The position numbers were made by a program, and so were the translations under genes. The notes under the pieces were generated by a model that was not told the origin of the DNA, searched no databases, and saw nothing but the letters and a program-made list of their open reading frames with translations. Of a stretch of 64,000 nt of DNA, positions 11,944 to 22,377 are shown in pieces (positions within the stretch are counted from its first letter, which is position 1; each line of letters begins with the position of its first letter). Source of the stretch: Microthyrium microscopicum. Taxonomy: Eukaryota; Ascomycota; Dothideomycetes; Microthyriales; Microthyriaceae. The stretch spans positions 943,122 to 1,007,121 of the forward strand of contig MU004233.1 of assembly GCA_010405405.1 (NCBI GenBank), read 5' to 3'.

Positions 11944-13278
11944 TTACTCGTCATCATAGTGAGGACATCCCCACATGTCATGGCCAACTCCTGTTTTATC
12001 GCAAACAGTACAGATCAAGTCATTGTTTTCAACATGGGCATATAGGCATTGCTGCGCAACGCATGTCTTCCATTTGCAAAGCACAAACTTCTTTCCGGCC
12101 CTCTTGTTTCCATAGAGCTTTACGTATTCCAAATCTTCGGTGATGTGCTTAAAGGTACACTTGTTGTCTTTGGATTTTGCGCAGAACTTTCCCCACGCGC
12201 ATCGCTTTTGATATTTTGACTGCATAGCTGCCTGCCGATTCTTGAATCGGTTCGCCTCGCCTTGCACCTTAGTGAATCCATCGTCGGTCAGGTCTTGCCC
12301 TTCAGTGCTGGGGAGAAGGTTCTTGGCTTCCGAACGTTTGAGCTCATCGAATTGGTTAAAGATCTTCAACTCGAACTTGATTGCGCCCTTCTTGCCGTGT
12401 AGGGCAGAGTACTCAAAATAGGTGTAGACATCGATATTGAAAAGCCCGAGGGTCTTCTTCATTTCTTGATATGCCTTCGTCAACTGCTCATGACCGAGTT
12501 TATCTGCACTTGCAGGAATAATAATAAGGTCGTTGCTGGTCGCTCCTTCACGCTTTGGCGAAATAATATGGCGAAGACTGGACAATTTAAGACTTTGAAT
12601 GCATGCATCAATAACGTCAGATTGAGGAAGCGGATCCAGTATCACAATACTGTATGGGCTTATAAGACTCTTTTCAGTATCGAAACACGTCTCATTGTAT
12701 CCAATCTCTTTTAGAAGATTGTCAAGGAGGTGAACTGTAATCATATCTGTCGACTTGTAGACATTTGATAGACTGTCCTTCCACGAAAATACAGACATTC
12801 TCTTGTTTCTGTTGACAACCTTTTCAACTGCTGCGTATAAGTCCTTGTCTCCAGAGACAAGAACAAACTCGCTCAAAACGCCATTATAATAGTCGTCGAG
12901 AGCATCCTCAACAATGTCCGTGGCAATCGCTACATCAACAAGCTTCTCCATGCCAGTCCATGTGCTTCGTGGATAAGTTGTGACATTCAAGCCCTGAAAC
13001 TTCATTACTTCTAAAATGGCATTGCCAGCTTTAGAAGACATTGATCCATAAAGATTAAACTCAAAGTTCGCTGATGTAGGAAAGCCTCTTGTAAGAACTG
13101 ATCCAAGCTTAGAGAAGTCTAGTCTCCAAGTAGGATCTGATTCTGTTTTTAAGCGCTTTTCCCGGGCAGATAATTTCTGTCCTTGCAGCCATAAATTGGA
13201 ATTATCAATATAGATTCTAATGTTGAGCTCATCATCACAAACAGGTGATTTGAGAGCGCCTTTAATTTTATTTGGCAT
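11944..13278 (-). CDS. NYN-domain putative RNase with three C-terminal zinc fingers
   Basis: This is a single-exon 444-aa protein. Residues about 20-190 form a NYN (LabA/DUF88, PIN-like) nuclease fold. It has RIYIDNSNLW, then VDVAIATDIVEDALDD and FVLVSGDKDLYAAVEKV, so the spaced acidic residues that bind metal in this family (D in IYIDN, D in VDVA, D in SGDKD) are all present. The C-terminus holds a CCCH finger (C-x5-C-x7-C-x3-H), a second one (C-x4-C-x4-C-x3-H) and a final C-x2-C...H...C-x-H cluster just before the stop. Nuclease plus CCCH is the logic of RNA-decay enzymes such as the animal Regnase family, but the order and spacing differ and orthology is not claimed. RNA cleavage or quality control is inferred. 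The upstream region (13279-14482) is AT-rich and divergent from nothing obvious. Confidence 0.85.
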   Translation of the reverse strand: MPNKIKGALKSPVCDDELNIRIYIDNSNLWLQGQKLSAREKRLKTESDPTWRLDFSKLGSVLTRGFPTSANFEFNLYGSMSSKAGNAILEVMKFQGLNVTTYPRSTWTGMEKLVDVAIATDIVEDALDDYYNGVLSEFVLVSGDKDLYAAVEKVVNRNKRMSVFSWKDSLSNVYKSTDMITVHLLDNLLKEIGYNETCFDTEKSLISPYSIVILDPLPQSDVIDACIQSLKLSSLRHIISPKREGATSNDLIIIPASADKLGHEQLTKAYQEMKKTLGLFNIDVYTYFEYSALHGKKGAIKFELKIFNQFDELKRSEAKNLLPSTEGQDLTDDGFTKVQGEANRFKNRQAAMQSKYQKRCAWGKFCAKSKDNKCTFKHITEDLEYVKLYGNKRAGKKFVLCKWKTCVAQQCLYAHVENNDLICTVCDKTGVGHDMWGCPHYDDE

Positions 13279-14482
13279 ACTGATTCGTATGTAATAAAAT
13301 TTAGAGGATGTATTTTGAGTGTTTCAATCGAAGTCGACTTTGAAAAGTTGGGAAATAAAAGATGGTGTTCAACCAAAAGTTTTTGAGAATACAGAATAAA
13401 CGCACGGGAAAATTGATGGACACTGTAGTATTTATAGTCAATCTTATGCCTCCGATAGCGGCTGGCTAATATGTTTCAATTGGGCGAGAATCTGCAGACC
13501 TAAACGTTCTCAAAACGTGCGGTGTTTGAGTAAAGTTTCTGAAACATTTTTTATTTCCAGGGCAGCCAATAGAGAACAAAACAACACTCAATACCTATCA
13601 GCTCTACCGGCTCCCGTCACTCACTTTCTCTTACATTCTTAGTCATTATCATACCCGGAGGATTGCTTAGTACATCGGTTAGACTCATAGCTACGGTGAA
13701 AAGGTGCCCGTTGTACACCTAGCAGTTATCTTACTTGATATGGCATGTTATCCAACAATTAGCCGCTCAGGGGTACTCTGAGACGCCCCAAGGACCACGA
13801 CAGTAGTCCTACAAATACAAGTAAACATCTCTCACTTTGCGATAGCTGCGTGTTCATTGCAGGTTTTCGTTACGTCTACCATTGGGAAAATCGGTATCGA
13901 CGCCATCGGCTCAGCCACCGCGTCTGCGCTCCATCTGCTCTGGGGGAAGGACGGATTGGATAGTTCTACTGACATTATACTATGTGCACGACGTGCTCTA
14001 TCTACGCCGCTCAGGATAGCTTGAGTTGTCAGTGTAGCAGGCACAACCCCATTGCTCCTCTTGCGGATTTGGCACCTATAGACTGGCTGGCCATCAGCAC
14101 CAAAGCATACCATGTTTCAGGTACTGCATATCGTTATCATAATGGTCTACAAAATTGGTCTGATCTCACACATGGATTGCAGTCTTGCAGAATGTGATGG
14201 GCACAAGGAACGCTTCGCTCTCTATCTCTCTGCACAGCAACAGGCGGACATTCTTGAAGTCATGATTGATTGCCAGAGGAGATGCATCACTATGACGATG
14301 ATGCCCAATAATTACTATACCAGGTAGGTTGGTAGACGCCCATGTCTGACAGGTAGTAGAACAGCCTATTGGAACTCCTCAAGTCCCGCTCCTTCATACT
14401 CCAGTCACTTCTCCATCCTGCAAAAGAACTTTGTCTGTTATGACTTTTCCGGAGTGGCCTCGAGAGTACTTCAACGCGGCCC
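13279..14482. other. Intergenic region
   Basis: This contains the promoter of the NYN gene (just right of 13278) and the 3' side of the coiled-coil gene (left of 14483). Short open frames at 13832-14113 and 13982-14197 are not protein-like. Nothing else is recognised. Confidence 0.4.
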
Positions 14483-15142
14483 TTACATATCCAACACTGT
14501 CTCGTAATACTTCCCAACCAACCGTTCGCGAACGTAGCGCTCAACTTCATCACTCAGGCTCTCCTCGTACTCTGCCACGTCCTTCTGCAGTCGCTTGTTG
14601 ACCTCTGTCTCAATCCGAGCCGTCAATTCCTCCTCCGTAGGTATCGATGTTGACTTCGACTTGAGGTTCTGGTAATGTGCGCGAGCGAGCTTCTCGACAA
14701 CAGAGGTTCGTTCCTTCTTCCATGTCTCCTCCTGGGCTGCGATCCGCTCGTTGTAGAGCTGTTCCACGCGAGCTTTGACTTTTAGCTCCACCTTGTCGAT
14801 CACGTAGACTTTTTTTAGGAAGGCAGGATAGTCAGGATCGTAGGTTGTGGATTCTTGGCTACCAGATTTGGGCGCCAGAGATTCTGTGTCGTCGGCCATT
14901 GCGCGTCGACGTTTGGTAAGCCGCGCAGTGTCTGTATTATGTGCGTGAAAGGAAGTATTGATATCGCTCGCAGGTGTGGTGACTGGAAAAGATTGCGAGT
15001 GTCGGCGCTTGGAGCGCTGGGGCAAGGTGTTATGTTGTTGATCTTGCGGAGAACTCAAAGGCGCCGTTTCCACTTCCATATTGTCCGAGTCTGAATCCAT
15101 TTCAACCAAACAAAGAGATTTCTTGCTGTCGAAGGAAGACAA
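14483..15142 (-). CDS. Coiled-coil nuclear-type protein, function unknown
   Basis: This is a 219-aa single-exon ORF that I do not recognise as a named family. The first 100 residues are Ser/Asp/Gln-rich with basic clusters (QRSKRRHSQS and TKRRRAM) that look like nuclear localisation signals. Residues about 105-215 are charged and helical, rich in E, K, R and L with heptad-like spacing. This part runs from FLKKVYVIDKVELKVKARVE to a tail with EVNKRLQKDVAEYEESLSDE, consistent with a coiled coil. The start at 15142 precedes a methionine-poor acidic stretch. A second Met 14 residues in (before DSDSDN) is an alternative. The codon use and lack of low-quality segments support a real gene. Role unknown. 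Confidence 0.6.
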   Translation of the reverse strand: MSSFDSKKSLCLVEMDSDSDNMEVETAPLSSPQDQQHNTLPQRSKRRHSQSFPVTTPASDINTSFHAHNTDTARLTKRRRAMADDTESLAPKSGSQESTTYDPDYPAFLKKVYVIDKVELKVKARVEQLYNERIAAQEETWKKERTSVVEKLARAHYQNLKSKSTSIPTEEELTARIETEVNKRLQKDVAEYEESLSDEVERYVRERLVGKYYETVLDM

Positions 15143-16309
15143 TCGGATAGTGTTTGACTTTTCGTGGGAAATTTGAATGAAAGTAGGAAATCAGAATTGT
15201 TGATGAGCAGTGGAGATAACAAATAGCAGGCAAGTGTGTTGAAGGGTAAGAGGTACAGGTCTTCGAGCTGCATCAGTGAAAAAGTCATGAAGGTTTTTGA
15301 GGTGGTGCAAAAATACTAGTGAAGGTAGCTTGGGGAAAGCATGAGGTGACTTCGATATTCACTGAGACTTCTTGTCCCACGACTCCTTACGTGCGCTACA
15401 AGATATTGTAAGCACTATTCTTCTGTAAAGAATTGATAGATAGGATGAATTTCCTTGCTATTATCCGCCATAAATGTTACCTTTCCAGCCTGCTTCACTA
15501 ATAGTAGACCTCCATGGCAAACACACTGAATCATTCTCACAATGATCGTATACTGACTCCTGAGACTTGGGTGTAGTTATATAGATATCAAGGGGGTGCT
15601 TCTTCATAGTATAGATTTCAAATTTTCATGTTCTTGGTGCTTCTGTCAAACCTTGAAAAGCTAGTGATGAACAAAAGATGAAAGCTACTGGACCTACAGC
15701 ATTAAGATGTAGATATTTATAACTTATCATGAAGTCGGTGTTTGCTTCTTGAGCAAATTAGAGATACAGCTTGTAGCAAGAGCCTCCGTAAGGTAGAAAA
15801 CTGATTGGCCCAAATGTTACGGGTTAAAGCTTTCGCAACGCTTGAGTAACACTGAAGGATGGCAAGATCTTCACAAACTCACTCCCGGCTGTCTACAGAT
15901 TCTTTGTTCGCTGGCAGAAGACAGATTAGGAGACAGGTCTTCATAGACCCGTTACTGAATGTATGCTGTGGATCAGGAAACATGGTGTTCAAAGCAAAAC
16001 GGGCGAACGCATATCCAGAGTAAAGAGGCCAGTCGCCAATGATCAGCATACATCTTCGAATAGAGTCTGATCTATAACTATCAACTTGACCTACAGCCAC
16101 AATACCAATTCCGATGACTTGGACCATTAGCCTAAGCGCTATCGGTATTGGGCAAAGCACTTCGAGGAAACGTGGTGCTCTCCGCTTTATCAACACAGAA
16201 GTCTTATAAGTCGTAACACTCATGACGCCCTTGAGATATCAAGCTTGAGTGCTAATTGTTACCTTCCAGTCAAGCAATTACTCAACTTTGCTTGCAGACA
16301 AATCACAAA
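15143..16309. other. Intergenic region upstream of the methyltransferase
   Basis: This separates the divergent coiled-coil gene and methyltransferase gene. A 114-codon minus-strand frame at 15879-16223 starts only 87 bp from the methyltransferase ATG. It has a hydrophobic stretch but no recognisable features, and I leave it uncalled. The rest is AT-rich and holds both promoters. Confidence 0.35.
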
Positions 16310-17338
16310 ATGACCAGTAACATTCACATCAAGGACCCAACATTTCGAAACTACAACTCGGAAGATGCGGCCAAATTCGCTAAGAGCAGACTATCCTACT
16401 CATCCGCTCTCTACGATGCGATCATCAAGTACCATACCACTAGCGGGCAGTTCGATACCCTCCTCGATGTAGGCTGCGGATCAGGAGCCGCAACGCGTGA
16501 TCTCGGACACTACTTTTCCCATGCCAAAGGCATCGATCCTGGACAAGAACTCATTCTACAAGCCAGGAAGCTGGGCGGCCAAACCAAGTCCGGAGAAGCA
16601 ATCAGCTATGACGTTCACGGTGCCGAAGACCTGGCTTCTGGATTTGAGCCTGGATCTATCGATATGCTGTCAGCAGGCATGGCGGTAAGTGAGCAAGTCT
16701 TTATTCCAACTACATGCTTACTCAAAAGGCTCACTGGTTCGACATGCGAGCTTTCTGGGTAAATGCTGCCAAAGTAGTCAAAACTGGTGGCACGGTAGCA
16801 TTATTCACACAGAGCTCTCTTTACTGCCGTAAGTTCCACGCTCCAGAATAGTAGCAGAGGCTCGTTCTCTTACTCTTCAGATCCATCTACCGCTGCGGCT
16901 GAAGAAGTTCAGCGGATTCTTACTCATCTTGAAGATGACATTCTTGGCGAACATGAACTTGAATCTAACAAGCTTTCGCGCAATATGTACGATAAGCTGA
17001 CTTTGCCTTGGCAAGTTGATGTGCCCGAATTTCCACAGGAGACGTTTCAGCGACATGAGTGGAATCGTGACGGAAAGCTTGATGTTGGCGAAACTTATTT
17101 CTTTGGAGGAAGCGAATACGATACGCTCGAGAAGCTGGCACAGAGTTTGGGAACTGCGAGTATGGTGACAAGGTGGCGCACGGCGAACGCTCATTCAGCT
17201 GGCACTGATGCTGACTGTGTCACTTTAACGATGGCAAATATTGCAAAAGCGATGGGGAATGATAGTGAGGACTTTGGGAAAACTAAAATTAGGACTGGAA
17301 GCTCGACGACTTTGCTTTTGTTTACTCGTGTCAAGTAA
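16310..17338 (+). CDS. Class I SAM-dependent methyltransferase (trans-aconitate methyltransferase-like)
   Basis: Three exons, 16310-16684, 16729-16828 and 16881-17338, give 310 aa. Motif I is clear as TLLDVGCGSGAATRDLG (residues about 50-66), the glycine-rich SAM-binding loop, followed by an acidic position in GIDPGQELI. The splice at 16684/16729 joins GMA to AHWFD, restoring the SAGMAAHWFD string typical of fungal members. The next exon carries VVKTGGTVALFTQSSLYC. The introns have GTAAGT donors and are 44 and 52 nt. The family includes yeast Tmt1 (trans-aconitate 3-methyltransferase) and many secondary-metabolite enzymes. The acceptor substrate here cannot be told from sequence. There is no signal peptide, so it is likely cytosolic. 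The neighbouring serine hydrolase is on the same strand 437 bp downstream, but I see no cluster. Confidence 0.9.
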
Positions 17339-17775
17339 AAAGCCGATTGGGGTTCTGTGTAAGCGGCATCTTCTATGCATGGTGTTGAATTCTTCCATGT
17401 GGTAGCATATATAGAATAACGAGCAGATCACTGGATCTAAGCGAGTAAATAAGCACTAAGTAAGCGGGGTATATGTGCAGTTAAGTTTGTCCTGTCGTTC
17501 GTAGGGCGGGTGCATGGTCAGGACTCAGCCATGTTCAGAACTTCAGTGAGGCTGAAGACAGTCCGAGGCGACGGGATTAGAAAACAAAAGCCGGGACTCA
17601 ACATATTTAGTCCGTTGCTCAACTCAGATATCATGATTGATACTCCGTAGTGCTCGCTCTTCCACACCGCACTGCTTGAAGAATAGGTACCTAAAACATT
17701 CGTATCACCATACAAACACTCTCACAACCATTTTATCCTCCCAACTTCACGTCCAGTTCGATCCAATCATCAAGA
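17339..17775. promoter_or_regulatory. Spacer and promoter of the serine hydrolase gene
   Basis: The 437-bp space between two co-oriented genes holds the methyltransferase 3' UTR and the hydrolase promoter. The 80 bases before the ATG at 17776 are pyrimidine-rich. I see no other feature. Confidence 0.4.
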
Positions 17776-19098
17776 ATGGAGGCAAAACTCAACTCTGCTT
17801 TTGAAGCCTCAGTGAAGGAGAAGAAGGTACCGGCAGTAGGAGCTATTGCACTTGACAAAACAGGGAAAGTCATATACTCAGGAGCCTATGGCAAAACCTC
17901 CATCGAAGGTGGAGCAGCATTTACGACATCAACTCCATTTCTGGCCTGGAGTCTCACAAAACTTGTGGTATCCATCGCAGCCCTCCAGTTGAAAGAGCAA
18001 GGGAAGCTTCAACTCGACGATCTAGTCGAAAAATATGTTCCTCAAATCAAAGACCCAAAGATCCTCGAAGGCTTCAACGATGATGGAAGTCCCAAACTTC
18101 GCGAGGCCAAGAACAAACCAACCATCTTGAACCTTCTCACTCATACTAGCGGGTTGTCCTATGACTGGTGCAACAAGAACTTATTCCAGTATCGACTTGC
18201 TACGAATATGGCTCCGGGATTATACAATACAGGTGCTCCAGAACCATTCTTTGATTCTCCTCTCGACTCGGAGCCCGGAACAAAGTTCGAGTATGGTATC
18301 AGCATCGACATTCTAGGTCTTGTTGTTGAGGCTGTTTCCAAGCAAAGGCTACCAGCGTATTTAAAAGAGCACATCTTTGATCCTCTGGGGATGACCAAAA
18401 CCGGACCTCAGCCAGCACTCAATGCAGAGGGTGTGGATGAATTTCTCTTGGTCCATATGCGTCTACCCGATGGCTCTTTGGTTGCAGATCCCTTGAAACT
18501 GCCCGCAGACCCGGTAATCTTTGGAGGAGGACATTTCCTCTACTCTTGTATGGAGGATTATGTGTCCAAATTCCTGCTCACTGTCCTCAATCATGGAACA
18601 CATCCAGCAACTGGTGTAACAATCCTTCAGAAGAAGACTTCAGAGGACTATGTTTTCAGGGAACACGTCGTGTCTTCTGTAGGTGCATCTATTGACGGTG
18701 TCGGTGTTGTCAAGTCTATGATTGGTCAAGTATGCAATGACGGAGAATTGCTTCCCGGCCTGAAAAAGTCCTGGAGCTGTGCATTCATGATGAATCTTGA
18801 AGATTCTCCCAGCGGAAGGAAAGCTGGCTCTGGTAAGCTACATTTCCCCCTTGTCAGTCATTAAAGGTGATGACGATAGACGCTAACGGTCAGAATAGGC
18901 GCATGGTGTGGATTTGGAAATATTTATTATTGGGTTGATCCAACCGAGGGCATCACTGGTATGCTGGTCACCGAGACATTGCCGTTCCTTGATCCAGAGC
19001 CTCTGAGACTGTTTGATGACTTTGAAAGAGCTGTGTATGGTCATTCGGAGGCCAAAGAAGGTGACTGGAGGAATTCCACAAGCTCTCCTGCTGCGTAG
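17776..19098 (+). CDS. Class C beta-lactamase-like serine hydrolase / transesterase (EstB/LovD type)
   Basis: Two exons, 17776-18832 and 18899-19098, encode 418 aa. Residues about 59-62 (SLTK) form the SxxK nucleophile motif of penicillin-binding-protein-like enzymes, inside FLAWSLTKLVV. A Tyr-containing FEYGISIDILG lies in the middle, where the YxN/YxS element sits. The second exon supplies AWCGFGNIYYWVDPTEG, the counterpart of the WGG/HxG strand, and TETLPF near the C-terminus. This family (EstB esterases, LovD-like acyltransferases) hydrolyses or transfers acyl groups from esters. The fungal copies are usually of unknown substrate. No signal peptide is visible. Without the 66-nt intron the frame would stop at 18862-18864 and lose the last motif, so splicing is well supported. 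Confidence 0.9.
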
Positions 19099-20246
19099 TG
19101 GAACCATTCTTTCAATAATAGGATAGACTTTTCGGAGATGAAAAAATAGAGCCATTTGGGCCATACTCTCATCGAAGGCGATGTCTGCCATAAACCCTCA
19201 TCAATATGAAATGCTATAATGACCATCAACTGCCTTAAATATTTGCGAGACTATCGACCGCGATGGTAAATGAAGCAGCCGCTGTTGAAAAGACGATATG
19301 GCGGACATGACAATTGATGGAGATACGCACACTTTCCATACAGTCCGCCAAGGTTATAGACCAGACAGAAATCGAATCCTGCCACGTTTGAAAAAGGGAC
19401 GGCATTCTCTCATCAAAAGCAGTGCGATGTAAAATAAAATATATGATATCAGAGCATAGAGTGACCGAACCATCGAACTTGATGGAAACAAAGAGTGAAC
19501 CAAGGTTTGTTTGGCGAGAGTGACAAATTAGTGATGAAACATATGGTGCTAGTCTCTATTTGTCCTAGCGTATTTTCACCAGCAGTTGCCTTTATTAAGG
19601 GCAGCCCCTCCGCTTCTCACTCTTTCTTCCCCAGCTCTTTCTCCTCTCACTAATTTGACCCTCAGCACTTTATTTCATCAACAACTCCCTCAAACCGCCC
19701 TTTCCATCCTCAAAATCCTAATAACGTGAATCTCCAGTCTCTCAATACCTTGATATCCACTTTCTGAGCTGGCACAAGTTCAAACAAACTGCCAATCTTA
19801 AGCTCTTACCCTATCTAGCCAACGATTGCCGCCTTGGGCAGGCCACGATTTCATCACACCCGCCTAAGGTAGGCACCGATTACATCACAGTGAGGTTTCG
19901 CTGCTTGAGCTTGAGCTTTGGGGAAAATAGGTGGAACAATACTGTGGTTGGAAAGGTTATTGTTGTACCTGGCCGCTTGTCTAGTTTTGATCAGAAGTGT
20001 CTTGTCGCGCACTCACAAATCAAAGAAAATATTTCATACCCATTTACCCCTTCTAACTGTAGCGCACTCTTGATACTTTAAGCTGCGCTGCTGTGGAAAG
20101 TGTCCCTGATCGAAAACTCAGTACTACTCATATCTAGAGGAAGGAACGACTGCAGATCTGCCGCCTCAATCACGACTCAACAAACGCATTTCAATCCCTT
20201 CTCGCCAACGACAACCTCTCATTCAACGCCCTTTTAACCTTTCAAG
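19099..20246. promoter_or_regulatory. MPE1 promoter and leader
   Basis: The 1.15 kb before MPE1 includes a strongly pyrimidine-rich stretch at about 19610-19720, a common fungal core-promoter feature near transcription starts. A 63-codon open frame at 19890-20081 lies in the probable leader and could act as an upstream ORF. The left part holds the hydrolase 3' UTR. Confidence 0.45.
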
Positions 20247-21899
20247 ATGTCTTCCTGGGTGTTGTTCAGATTCAAATCCGCACGAGACGCTACACGTATA
20301 ACCTTCGACGGTACCGGTATCACCGTCTTTGAACTCAAACGTGATATCATCCTCAAAAATCAACTCGGCGACGGCAAAGACTTCGATCTGCGAATTTTTG
20401 ATGCGGGCACAAACGAGGAGTACAACGATGACACAGCCATCGTGCCTCGCGCATCATCAGTGATAGGTCAGCGCGTGCCAACCACCCGACCCGGCTACGG
20501 AAAAGCCGCACGATACGTCTCTGGACGCGTACCTGTCCAAAGCCGCCGAAACGAAAGACCAAGTGCTAGTAGCGCATCCAATCCAAATGACTTTGCTGCC
20601 ATGAACAACGCCAAAACCGAGGAGGAGAAGATGGCACTCATCGCTGGCGGTGGTGGTCAATGGCAAAAACAACAAGAAGCCATGTCCCTTGCCAAACGTG
20701 TTGCATTCCAAAAGCCTGGCGGCGCACCACGACCTGGTGGCTCTGAAGGAGGGCCCCCACCACAAGGCTACATTTGCTATCGATGTCAACAGAAAGGTCA
20801 CTACATCAGAGATTGCCCAACGAACGGCGATCCCAACTTTGTACCCAAACCACAACTCAAGAAGACCACCGGCATTCCTCGATCATTCCTGGAGAAGATC
20901 GACAAGAACGAAATACTGGAGGAAGATGAGAACGGCAAGCCCAAGGGCTACATGGTAGATGGCGAAGGAAATCGGGTTCGTGTCAAGACGGACACTGCAA
21001 CATGGGAGAAGGAACAAGCTCGTCAGAAAGCTTCCGCAGCGAAGAAAGAAGCTGCAGAGGAAGCCGACAAGGAGCTAAAAGAGCGTGGCTTAGAGTGTGA
21101 CCTCGATCAACGCATGTTCGAAGTCCCTACAAAAACATCTTGTTGCCAGAAGACCTATTGCTACAATTGCATCGACGAAGCCCTCGTTAACAACGACCTT
21201 GTCTGTCCAAATTGCGGCACCGAAAATGTTTTGATTGATGACCTACTACCCGACAATGAAATGGCCCTCAAAATCAAAGCTTATCGCGAAGAGAAAGCCG
21301 CTCAAGCCAAAGCCAAAGAGTCTGCAGCTGAAAAGGCAGTCGAGTCTGTAGAGACAAAAACTGAGGGAGACAATGCAGGACAAAGTCCCAAGTCAGAGCC
21401 CGGTTCACCCGCAAACTCTTCATCTAAAAAACGCACTGCCTCAGAAGAGCTCATCAATGAAAGAATTCCAACTGCGCCTGCTGCCATGCGCAAGGAACAA
21501 GAGCAAGAACGACTGTCCCAGCAAGGCTGGAACCCGCAATTCCTCGCAGATATGGAAAACCTCAGCAAGGGCAGTCTCCCAACAAATATGCCACCAGCCG
21601 GACCTACCTTCCCCATGAATCCCATGATGCCTAATATGGCAATGATGGGAATGATGCCTAATATGATGGCCATGAATGGCATGCCCAACATGCCTTATAT
21701 GGGCATGAACAACCGCCAAAATTGGCAGCCTCAGGCCCCAGTTCAGTATCCCAACGGCCACAATCAGTATCCCAACGGCCAAAATCAGCAACCTAATGGC
21801 CAAAATCAGCAGGAGGAAAGCCCCTACATGCGCCAACCAGTCAATCCTAACCGCTCAAAGCAGAAGCGGTTACGTCCTAGCGAGTATAAAGCGCTCTAG
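20247..21899 (+). CDS. MPE1: mRNA cleavage and polyadenylation factor subunit Mpe1 (RBBP6 family)
   Basis: This is a single exon of 550 aa. Residues 1-80 are the DWNN ubiquitin-like domain (SSWVLFRFKSARD, ITVFELKRDIILKNQLG). Around residue 172 is a CCHC zinc knuckle, CYRCQQKGHYIRDC. Residues about 290-335 form a RING/U-box-like domain with paired cysteines (CCQKTYCYNC and CPNC). This DWNN-knuckle-RING order defines Mpe1/RBBP6. The protein belongs to the cleavage and polyadenylation factor and helps recognise pre-mRNA 3' ends in the nucleus. The C-terminal part is low complexity, with a Met/Asn/Pro-rich stretch (encoded about 21610-21710) and three degenerate repeats of the YPNGQNQ type (about 21745-21812). 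A KR-rich tail ends the protein. It is longer than the 441-aa yeast protein because of this tail. Confidence 0.95.
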   Translation: MSSWVLFRFKSARDATRITFDGTGITVFELKRDIILKNQLGDGKDFDLRIFDAGTNEEYNDDTAIVPRASSVIGQRVPTTRPGYGKAARYVSGRVPVQSRRNERPSASSASNPNDFAAMNNAKTEEEKMALIAGGGGQWQKQQEAMSLAKRVAFQKPGGAPRPGGSEGGPPPQGYICYRCQQKGHYIRDCPTNGDPNFVPKPQLKKTTGIPRSFLEKIDKNEILEEDENGKPKGYMVDGEGNRVRVKTDTATWEKEQARQKASAAKKEAAEEADKELKERGLECDLDQRMFEVPTKTSCCQKTYCYNCIDEALVNNDLVCPNCGTENVLIDDLLPDNEMALKIKAYREEKAAQAKAKESAAEKAVESVETKTEGDNAGQSPKSEPGSPANSSSKKRTASEELINERIPTAPAAMRKEQEQERLSQQGWNPQFLADMENLSKGSLPTNMPPAGPTFPMNPMMPNMAMMGMMPNMMAMNGMPNMPYMGMNNRQNWQPQAPVQYPNGHNQYPNGQNQQPNGQNQQEESPYMRQPVNPNRSKQKRLRPSEYKAL

Positions 21900-22377
21900 T
21901 AGTTTCTACTGTATATAGTCAATACATGCCCGAATGGGCTTTGACCAAACTTTCTTTGTGCTTTGATAATGTGATTATCTCTCAACGCGTTTGATGCCTA
22001 CTGAAGAATACGTTTCTGATCGAGTGTTATGGTTCCCACTGTGTACAATGGATTGTTTAGAATTTTACCACGGGGCGACCAAGTAGTCTTTTTAACTACA
22101 TTTCTTGAAAGCCTTGGAGAATGAATATATGATAAAATCAACAGCAGCAATACTCCCATCGCGGTCGACGGCTACCATAAAATGAGGTCTTGTTTGATTT
22201 CTATGATTCCCACCAGATGCAATGGCACTTTCACAATTTTCCCCCCACACAAATCATGCTCACCAGACTGCGCAGACTAGAAATTTTCCACGTTCCATCA
22301 ACTTCCGGTATACAGCTCCTTTGTAGATATAAAAGCCTATTTTTTACCAGCACTTGTAAACTTCAACAACATCCAGC
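21900..22377. other. Spacer between MPE1 and CNS1
   Basis: This 478-bp spacer between co-oriented genes carries the MPE1 3' UTR and the CNS1 promoter. I see nothing else. Confidence 0.4.

Noticed and set aside
15879-16223. 114-codon minus-strand frame with a hydrophobic stretch
   Set aside because: Starts 87 bp from the methyltransferase ATG, no recognisable motif, and the neighbouring frame is equally open.
16310-19098. Possible small biosynthetic cluster (methyltransferase plus LovD-like hydrolase, with a broken SDR nearby)
   Set aside because: No core synthase, transporter or regulator is present; neighbours are housekeeping genes.
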